NCBI GenBank assembly: GCA_009823505.1 | Contig: VZQC01007129.1 | Location: forward strand, 674,525-738,524 | DNA: 64,000 nt | DNA from: Rhizomys pruinosus | Lineage: Eukaryota > Chordata > Mammalia > Rodentia > Spalacidae | Direction: 5' to 3' | Shown: positions 56,550-64,000 of the stretch, piece by piece | Position numbering within the stretch: position 1 is the first letter of the stretch | Layout of the letters: every line of letters begins with the position of its first letter | Made by a program: the position numbers and the translations under genes | Notes under the pieces: generated by a model | Database searches by the model: none | Seen by the model: only the letters and a program-made list of their open reading frames with translations | What the model was told of the DNA's origin: nothing

Positions 56550-58195
56550 GGATTTCATCCACTGAGTTTCTACATTACATCGTGTGGCCCCAATATTTAA
56601 AGATTGATTAAGATAATTTGTACAAAAATATATTGGAACATGACTCTGTCTAAGAGCTATATAAGAGTGTTTATTAATAGTGTATACTAAAGCAATTCTA
56701 GTCTCCTGCCTCATGGAACACCAAATAAAAACAGGAATAGATGAATCCTATATCTTACATAGTATTATGACAATACCAATAACCTAATTTAAAAACCAAG
56801 TAAACAAAATATAGTATTTTGTCCACCCAAGTCCCTCTGCTTCTGCTTCTGTGAGTATTTCATTGTTCATCAATGCCTCTATGAAAAAGGAAGCTAATTC
56901 AGGGCACCTGTGTGGAGTTTAATCATTTAGTTCAGACACGGTTATAAAAGATATGGATTTAAAAGAAGCAGAAAAGGACATGAAACATACTGTTTAAATT
57001 TAGCCTCAGGATTTAAAACATTCTGATTATTTACACTACCTGTTCCCCTTGCAGCCATCTATAATACAACCCCTATCAGTCTCCATTCTACTTCATTATT
57101 CTCAGCCAACTTTGACTATAGCCTGTCAAAGTTATCATATTATTTTGATGGTTTCATGAATATAAAATTTGGATTTAGAGGGTGCAAAAAATCACCAAAC
57201 CCATGCAGTGTTTTCAAAGTTCAGGAAACGTTTATCTTTCAACCTGCTTTACAGGCTTTGGTACTTGCAGTACTTCTCTGTACACACTGGCCACAACTGC
57301 TACAGAATTTTAATTCCCCTTGGTTTGCAGTGCATTCAAAAAATTCCATAATGCTCAAACTATGAGCTGGAAATAAATGTCTTCATTTTCTTGATGGTTC
57401 CAGCCTTCTCTATTCTAAGCAAATGATAGCATTTTTTAAGGAGTTCAATGTTTTGTTTATTGAAGATCAAGCCATTTGGAAAAAGAGAAAAGTTGAGTTA
57501 AATGCATCTTCTTTACTTTATTCTCCATCTTAGATATTTGCCAAAGATAGCTCATCTTACAGCTAACCAAGCTCAGCTCCATCTCAACACTTGCAAATAA
57601 ATGAATAAATAAATAAAATTTGATAATGTTCTCTGCAGGAGTTCTCTGTGGTTCCTATTGAAGACTAATTAGCTGAATTCAGATTTTTCAATTAATGCTA
57701 GAATAGAGTATTCAGGCTGGCACTTTAAAATACATGATGTTTGTATGAATATTTTTATTTATTTTTAATGTATTTTTATGCTTTTAAAGATTTTCCAGGG
57801 AAAGATGGCTGTAATATCATTCTAATACTTAGGGTAGAGGTTTGTGAGTATGTGTTTAAACCAAGCTACTATACTCTGGAATGTTTGTAGGAACTGAGGT
57901 AATGTTGTCTCCCACCTTTTTGCTTCTTTACATCATTCTTGACTAACCTTGGTACAATCTGAAATGAAGCAGAAAATAGAGGTCTATTTCTACAGGCAAG
58001 CACTGAACAATTTCCAATTCAATGCTCTCACCTGAAAGCTACATTACAGACAGACTTAAATAAAACATTGCACAAGAGTCTATCCCTTTTCAATCTTCTA
58101 CATTTTTGGGAGGATCAGTTTCATGTGTTGGATGAAATACATCTGAGTGACAGAGAATATATATATATATATCTGTGATAAGTGAGGGGGATGCA
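56550..58195. other. Unassigned AT-rich DNA
   Basis: 1.6 kb without a recognisable gene or repeat. Frames at 57156-57365 and 57169-57351 overlap in different frames and match no family I know. Confidence 0.5.
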
Positions 58196-58197
58196 TT

Positions 58198-58558
58198 CTG
58201 TGGTGGTTTGCATGAGTGTCCCCCATAGGCTGTAAGTATTCAGATATTTGTCTCCAGTTGGTGGCCCTGTTTTTGGAGGTCTTAGAAGGTGTGGCCATGC
58301 TGGGGGAAGTGTGTCACTGGGGGCAGGCTTAGGGAGTTTTAACAAGCCTCTGTGGTCCACAGTTGCCCTCTCTATTTCCTGTGCTCTTTGCGAGATGTGA
58401 CCCTCGGTTTGCTGCTCCAGATCCAACTGCCACGCCTCCCGCCACAATGGACTCTCATTCCCTGGAACCGCCAATCAAATAAACTCTTCCTTTTATAAGT
58501 TCCTTGGTCGTGGTGCTTTATCACAGCAACAGAAAAGTGACTAATACACGTTCACTAA
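58198..58558 (+). mobile_element. hAT-like rodent MITE (URR1 class)
   Basis: 'gtggtttgcatgagtgtcccccataggctgtaagtattcagatatttg', 'ggaggtcttagaaggtgtggccatgctgggggaagtgtgtcactggggg', 'ccaatcaaataaactcttccttttataagttccttggtcgtggtgctttatcacagcaacag' match a well-known rodent dispersed element. The minus frames (58098-58298, 58121-58474) are antisense. Confidence 0.75.
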
Positions 58559-58564
58559 GCTTCC

Positions 58565-59765
58565 AGTAGGAAAGGGCAAGAAGCTTAGTTGTGCATGAAC
58601 CAGAGTTGAAAGACCTCAGGAGAAGACAAAATTGCAGATGATTGAGTTATAAAAGATTCCTATACCCGTTACCATAATCCTATAGTACTTTGTGCTTTAT
58701 TGGTTTAAATTTGAAAATGAACATCAATGATAGAATGTGATGTAACAAATATGTAGAAATAATGGTCTGGAGATCTAATAAACAAAAGGGAATTTTAATC
58801 GCTAAACTGTGTTGTGTTTGCCATTTCTGCTAAGTAGATTTTAGCTGCTCTACTCACAAAAATGTAAGTACCTGATGTAATAATTTGTTTCACTAAATGC
58901 AAATATTTTGCCACTAATATGTATCTTCTAATTTCTTCTTGTAAACCTCAAATACACATAATAATATTTATTAATGTGATTTTTTTAAAAAAATATAGCA
59001 GTAGATCCCAATTAGGCAAACAATTGGCTTTTAAGTAACAAGGTTAGGTGCAGATTGCAAAATCTTTTGAAGAAATCATAAAAAATGGCTCTATATAAAA
59101 TATAAAACATAAACAGACTTCATATCAAACACAAAAATTAGTTTTAGATGTATCACATACCTAAATGAAGCAATTAAAATAATTTTCCATTTATCATCTC
59201 TCCAAGAATCACCTCTTATATTCATTGATTCTTTCTATTATTTTCTTTCTTTATACTTCATTAATTTCTTTTTAAATTAAATTTGTTTTGGATGACATAC
59301 ACAAATATAAAGTTGCCCGTATTACAAGGGTCACATGATGTTTCATGCATGTATACATTTTTTAAAGCTTAAATCTGCTGAACATGCCTATGTCATTAAA
59401 CATGTATACTTTCTTTGTGGTTAAAACTTCCACAGTTCTTTCTCTGAGGCTTTTGAAATGCATGGAATATTACATCTATATTCATCCTACTATAAAATGG
59501 TATACCAAAGCTTCATGCTCTATGAAACTGCAACTTAGTACTGATTGATCAGGTTCATCTACACCTCCCTTCTATCCCAGGCTCTGATGTTCATGATTCT
59601 ATACTTCACTTTTTTTCTACACTCCATACATATCACAAATTTACAAAGTCTGGAAATAAACTCTGGGTTAATTCCAAAACACATTTAGGGATTCCCAGCT
59701 TAACTGTTACCTTGCATGCAGGTAAAAAGAAATAAAACTTTACATTCCAAAATTACACAGCAAAG
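58565..59765. other. Unassigned AT-rich DNA
   Basis: No gene or repeat recognised. Confidence 0.55.
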
Positions 59766-59769
59766 CTAT

Positions 59770-60120
59770 GTGTTTTTTAATGTTACTGTTAAAATGTGAA
59801 TACCAAACATGTTTTGGAATTAACCTATAGCCTATTTTCAGACTCTGTCATTTCGGTATATGTGTGGAGTATGTATATGTGTGTATTTTGGAGTAACATA
59901 AAATTAAGGGGAACAACAAGAGCAAAAGACTTGTTCAAAGAACTGACCAAAACAGTAAACTTCCACACTGAAAAAGTTTAAAAAAAAGACTAAAATAAGA
60001 TGTGAGACAAGAGTTAACACGTATGACCTAATGTGTGTGCTCTTGTGTGTGTAGGGCATGGATGAGGAATGGGTCTAAACTTGATTGGGGAAGGCTGTAT
60101 GAAGTGCGCAAAAGCTCAAA
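59770..60120 (+). mobile_element. L1 3'UTR fragment
   Basis: 'ttttggaattaacctatagcctattttcagactctgtcatttcgg', 'ggagtaacataaaattaaggggaacaac', 'aacagtaaacttccacactg', terminus 'gggtctaaacttgattggggaaggctgtatgaagtgcgcaaaagctcaa'. Same UTR type as 51600-52145. No A-tail; it abuts minus-strand ORF2. Confidence 0.8.
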
Positions 60121-60740
60121 TGGCCTATGTCATCTGTTTTTTTTTTCTGAGACTGTTTCTTCACTTACCATAACAGCTACCAATTCCATCTATTTAGCTG
60201 CAAATTTCATGATGTAGTCTTTCTTTACTGTTGCAGAGAACTCCATTGTATAAATGTACCACATTTTCCTTATCCACTCATCAGTTGAGAGACACTTGGG
60301 TTGCTTCCAGCTCTTTGATATTGTGAAAAGAGCTGCAATGAACATGGTTGTGCACATATCTCTGCTAGAGAATGAATCCCTCGATTATAAACCCAGGAGT
60401 GGTATGACTGAGTCAAATAGTAGGTTCATTTTGAGTCTTTTAAGAGTTCTTCACACTGCTTTCCATAAGGGTTGCACAAGTTTGCAACCCCACCAGCAGT
60501 GAATGGGTGTCCCCCATTCTCCACACCCTCTCCAGCACTTGGTATCATTTGTTTACTTGATCATAGCCAGTCTTACCAGGGTAAGATAAAATCTTAAAAT
60601 GGTTTTAACTTACTTTTACTTAATTGCTAGCAATGTTGACCACTTTTTAAGATGTTTCCTTGACATCTTTACTTCTTCTGTAGAGAAGTATCTGTTCATA
60701 TCTTTAGTCCATCCTTTAACTTTTAATCATTTGGTTTCTT
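60121..60740 (-). pseudogene. L1 ORF2 C-terminal fragment
   Basis: Reverse reading of ORF2: 'cagctctttgatattgtgaaaagagctgcaatgaacatgg', 'ccaccagcagtgaatgggtgtcccccattctccacaccctctccagcac', 'cttgatcatagccagtcttacc'. The plus frame 60254-60502 is antisense. Diverged, broken. Confidence 0.88.
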
Positions 60741-60744
60741 GATA

Positions 60745-61000
60745 ATTTTTCAATGTATATTTTTATTGAATTTCTGTGCATTTCATACAACAAATCTAAT
60801 CATATTTGGAACATTCTCCTGTCTGCAACCCCCATTCTCAGCTCGCCCATGCAAACTCAATCAGACAAAAACAGGCTCAGACCTGGGGAAATGGGCAGGC
60901 CCATCTTCACCTGAAGTACTATTAGCAGTTGATCACTGCTGGGTGAGGGAGAGCTGATCTTCTTTAAGGGAATGATGCTACATAGGCAGAAGAGGTTCCA
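60745..61000. mobile_element. L1 3' ends, both orientations
   Basis: 60756-60830 is a minus-strand L1 terminus ('ttttattgaatttctgtgcatttcatacaacaaatctaatc'). About 60905-60990 reads like a plus-strand Lx-type UTR piece ('gatcactgctgggtgagggagagctgatcttctttaaggg'). Confidence 0.5.
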
Positions 61001-61074
61001 GCAGATTCTCTGATGTTTATCACTTCTTGCCTGCTCCATTTGGAAGTTTCTCTAAATAGACCTTGTGCTGGAGC

Positions 61075-61440
61075 ATAAAAGAAACCTCAAAATCTACAAA
61101 AACTGAAATAATTCCATGTATTCTACAGGATCACAGTGTAATAAATCTTAAAATCAATAGGAAAAAAGTATAAGTAGCTACATAATCTCAGCAAAAATAA
61201 ATAACTCCTGAATGATGAATAGGTCAAAGAAGAAATAAAGAAATGAAAGAATTCCTGTAACTAAATGAAAATTGTAGTAGACTATAACAAAACCTCTGGA
61301 ACACACTGATAGTGGTCCTAAGATGTTAGTTTATAGTTCTAAGCACCTACATTAAAATATGAGAAAGAGTACAAGTAAAAGTCTTGATGGTATAACTCAG
61401 GATTATGAAAAGCCAAGAACAAACCAAACCCAGATCCACC
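61075..61440 (+). pseudogene. Old L1 ORF2 fragment (between endonuclease and RT)
   Basis: 'ttctacaggatcacagtgtaataaatct', 'aatgatgaataggtcaaagaagaaataaag', 'cacactgatagtggtcctaagatgttagtttatagttctaagcacctacatta' correspond to the ORF2 region leading into the RT domain in older L1s. Confidence 0.68.
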
Positions 61441-61444
61441 TGTT

Positions 61445-61600
61445 CATAGAGGATGCAAATATATTTTTACAAATGCATAGGATGCATATATATATATTAT
61501 AGAGGAATATTATCATGAAATATAAATAAATATAGCAACTATGTGATGAAACGACAGCAGTTGAGTACAGAGACAATAAATATAAGTGGGAACTGTACGA
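61445..61600. other. Unassigned, TA-rich
   Basis: Short linker between two ancient L1 ORF2 pieces; probably further decayed L1. Confidence 0.4.
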
Positions 61601-61604
61601 ATGA

Positions 61605-62010
61605 AGAAATAAAAATGAGTTAAATACATGAAAAGTGTTGAGAATTTATCTGATTAGTCATTAGATAATCAATCATATTGTCTGGTTAGTCTTCAGTCAC
61701 AGCAAATTAAAACCACAGTTAGATTGTCCTTCCTTCAAAAAAGATGGTAAAATTCAAGTTCTTATAGTGCTACAGGTCTGTGTATGTAGAATAACTTATA
61801 ATATTTTATCTTGTTGGTAGTGAAAAAGGGTGCCAGCGGTTGTTGAATAATTCTGGAAGTTTCTGAAACTGTTAAACAAGTGTGCCTTACAATATACCAA
61901 TTCTTTACCTATGTTAATTACAAAGGAGAAATTCTGTACCAGATGTTCATAGTACCATTATTCTTAGCAGCTACAATCTGGAACTAACCAAAACATTTCT
62001 CAAGCAAAAA
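61605..62010 (+). pseudogene. Old L1 ORF2 C-terminal fragment
   Basis: 'cagcaaattaaaaccacagttagattgtcc', 'cagcggttgttgaataattctggaag', 'tatgttaattacaaaggag', 'gttcatagtaccattattcttagcagctacaatctggaactaacc' follow the end of ORF2 in an old family. Same strand as 61075-61440, likely one element with an internal deletion. Confidence 0.55.
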
Positions 62011-62112
62011 ATACAGTTTGTTAAATCTATCAACAGATTATACTCTGGCTTCATTATTTCAGGTTACTACGACATGTACCACCAAGTTGTGGCTTAACTA
62101 AGAAAGGTGATT

Positions 62113-62172
62113 TTCTTCTTCTTCTTCTTCTTCTTCTTCTTCTTCTTCTTCTTCTTCTTCTTCTTCTTCTTC
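62113..62172. repeat. (CTT)n trinucleotide repeat
   Basis: About 19 uninterrupted TTC/CTT units (GAA on the other strand), a class able to form triplex structures and often length-variable. Confidence 0.96.
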
Positions 62173-62394
62173 AATTTATTTAGTTTATGAAGTTCATTAT
62201 CATTGCATCACCATGGTTGAGTTCCAGTGAGAGTGCACTTTCAAATCAGAATTTTCATGTATTTCCACACAATAGAAAGTGGATAGCATTGTGTCTCCTT
62301 GTTTTCATATGAATACTAATCCTATCCTCAGGCCTCCACCTTCTGGACTTTCTCTAAGTACAACCCCTTTCCAAAGGTCATACTCTTTAAATTT

Positions 62395-62720
62395 AATTCA
62401 TTACTGAATTTTTTGGATTTTCATACATTATAATTTAATGGTATTTAGACCCTCTCCCTGCACCTCACCTCCTTCCACTGCCCCCCCAACCAATTTAGTA
62501 TATTCCACTATATATGAAATATAGCCTATAGAATCTGATTTATGTCCTTACATGGCCCTCAGCATGAGTCCCTCCACTGAACCCTGGTTAACCTATCAAG
62601 TGCCCCATCCCTATAAGGGACTTTCTTTCCCTACCCCAACCACCATTCCTTGCCATAAGTTGTCCATTTCCCGATCTCTAAGACCCTACTTCTTAATAAC
62701 ATCACAACATGAATTACAGC
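62395..62720 (-). mobile_element. Probable L1 3'UTR fragment
   Basis: 'tttttggattttcatacattataatttaatggtatttagaccctctccctgcacctcacc' has the form of the minus-strand L1 terminus, but much diverged. The frame 62552-62776 is chance. Confidence 0.45.
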
Positions 62721-62724
62721 TTGC

Positions 62725-63240
62725 AAATATATATATTTTGTCATGGCATACAAACATTCTGTTTATGACACACTGAAGTAACAAAATGCATAACAGTAGA
62801 AAGGTAAACTTCAAATGATACTCAAAACACTATCCTAATAAATATGTACTCTCTTCATATATACTTTATGAACAAATTTATAAGATATTCTAGGACTCAT
62901 TGACAATCTTAGGTGAAAAAAATGAGAGGCTTGGTTTTCAGTGTTGTTTCTATTTGACTGGGGTATTTGAGAAGGGAAGAGACTCAAAGAATACTTAAGG
63001 GTGATGGAAAAGTTCTGTTGCTAAGAGTAAGGCTATGGATTATGATGTCAAAACTCAACAATCTATTCTTCTGATCTATGTATGTATATGTTAGTAATTA
63101 AAATTACTATCCACTGAGTGTCCAAATTCTAAGACAGTAACAATCCTTTGGTAAAAATAAATAAATAATAATAAAATTCTTGAACAACTCCCCATCAAAT
63201 TTTGTACACTTCAAAATTTTAGTCATTCCTACTGGTAAAA
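62725..63240. other. Unassigned AT-rich DNA
   Basis: Nothing recognised. Confidence 0.5.
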
Positions 63241-63247
63241 GTAGTAA

Positions 63248-63520
63248 GGGCTCAGTGGCTAGGGGCGTAGCTCTGGCAGGATGAGACCTGAGTTTTGAGC
63301 CTCAGAACCCACATTAAAAAACTGGGCTTTGTGAATCTATAAGGCTAGTGTTGTGCTGAGGATGTAGAGACATGTGGATCTCTGGAGCTCACAGGCAAGC
63401 AAGTCTATATGAATCTGTGAAATCCAGGTCCAGTCAGTGAAGGTTGGGTGGGGGAATGGGCAGGAACACAAGTCTAGATTTGTTAAAAAAATAAAAATAA
63501 ATTTATGTGAAAAAAAAATA
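63248..63520 (+). mobile_element. B4-type SINE (diverged)
   Basis: 'aagggctcagtggctaggggcgtagc' head, 'gagttttgagcctcagaacccac', 'gctgaggatgtagagacatgtggatctctggagctcac', 'gaaatccaggtccagtcagtg', A-rich end. Confidence 0.62.
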
Positions 63521-63521
63521 A

Positions 63522-63556
63522 GGTATGTACCCAGGAGTGGTATGGCTGGGTCAAAT
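63522..63556 (-). pseudogene. Short inverted L1 ORF2 piece
   Basis: 'gtacccaggagtggtatggctgggtcaaa' is antisense ORF2 (compare 49796-49826). It joins directly to plus-strand L1 3'UTR at 63557, the layout produced by twin priming. Confidence 0.75.
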
Positions 63557-64000
63557 CCCAATTGAAAGACAAGCTGAGCAACGTTAATGTTATATTTCTT
63601 TCTGACAGCAACTGTGATATTATAATGTGAATCTCTTAATGATCCCTAGAATCAACTCACCACTTACTTTCAGACATGGTAATTAATGTATATGGGAGGA
63701 AGGTATATATTCATATTTTAGAGTAATATAAAATTAAAGGGAAAAATGTGAACTCCTAAACATATATCATAGTTAACATATAGTTTATTCTTGGAAGACA
63801 TAATTCTGGTAAATATATGACATTCATATAGACATATTTTGGAGAAATTCAATTGGGAGGGAACCACAACAACATAAGGACAGGGTCAGAGAACAAACTG
63901 ATATAGTTAAATTCTGCCCAAAACAATAAACCTTTGCAGAGAAAAACTTTAAAAAGACTGAGAGAAAGATGCAGGACATGTATGGCAGAATGCGTGAACT
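63557..64000 (+). mobile_element. L1 3'UTR, running off the window
   Basis: 'gacaagctgagcaacgttaatgttatatttctttc', 'attttagagtaatataaaattaaagggaaaaatgtgaactcc', 'gagagaaagatgcaggacatgtatggcagaatgcgtgaact'. Same UTR type as 51590-52145; the A-tail lies beyond position 64000. Confidence 0.88.

Noticed and set aside
57156..57365. 69-codon frame considered as a retrogene fragment
   Set aside because: No match I can name, a competing overlapping frame, no A-tail or TSD seen.

Overview
This window is vertebrate nuclear DNA from a rodent. The evidence is the repeat content: B1 (7SL-derived), B2-superfamily (tRNA-derived), B3 and B4 SINEs, many LINE-1 (L1) fragments, and rodent-type hAT/MITE remnants. 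The B2 consensus (GGGGCTGGAGAGATGGCC start, then a segment close to GCATTGCACGACACGGGTGC) and the L1 3' ends are not those I know from mouse or rat. A muroid or dipodoid rodent outside Mus/Rattus is my best guess; the species cannot be fixed from this sequence alone.

I see no functional protein-coding gene, tRNA, rRNA, CRISPR array or bacterial-type operon. It is an AT-rich, gene-poor stretch built from layers of retrotransposons. The long open frames are L1 pieces, SINE read-through, simple repeats or chance. Many also need a TTG/GTG/CTG start, which means little in a mammalian nuclear genome.

Layout. 1-1.1 kb: a dispersed DNA-transposon-like repeat, then an Lx-like L1 3'UTR. 1.8-4.6 kb and 7.7-12.3 kb: copies of a minus-strand L1 family with an unusually long 3'UTR (about 1.75 kb in the copy still joined to ORF2), carrying B1/B2 insertions and a 274-bp solo LTR. 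12.3-12.85 kb: a second probable LTR. 13-16.2 kb: mostly unassigned AT-rich DNA with old SINEs. 16217-16738: a 522-bp assembly gap. 17-19 kb: an unclassified segment. 19-28.1 kb: dense L1, including one near-complete but dead minus-strand L1 (20401-27740) flanked by a 16-bp target-site duplication (TSD). Inside it, a 367-bp stretch is repeated exactly on either side of a single N. 28.1-29.3 kb: a partial copy of the RSPRY1 coding region fused to an L1 ORF2 fragment, next to a GC-rich block. 29.4-64 kb: unassigned AT-rich DNA with L1 pieces on both strands, B1/B2/B3/B4 SINEs, hAT/MITE remnants, a MaLR-like LTR and several long microsatellites.

Nothing here is a cooperating gene system. The most informative items are the RSPRY1-L1 chimera, the full-length L1 with its odd 3' region, the long-3'UTR L1 module, the nested insertions with readable TSDs, and the assembly artefact at 23841-24575.
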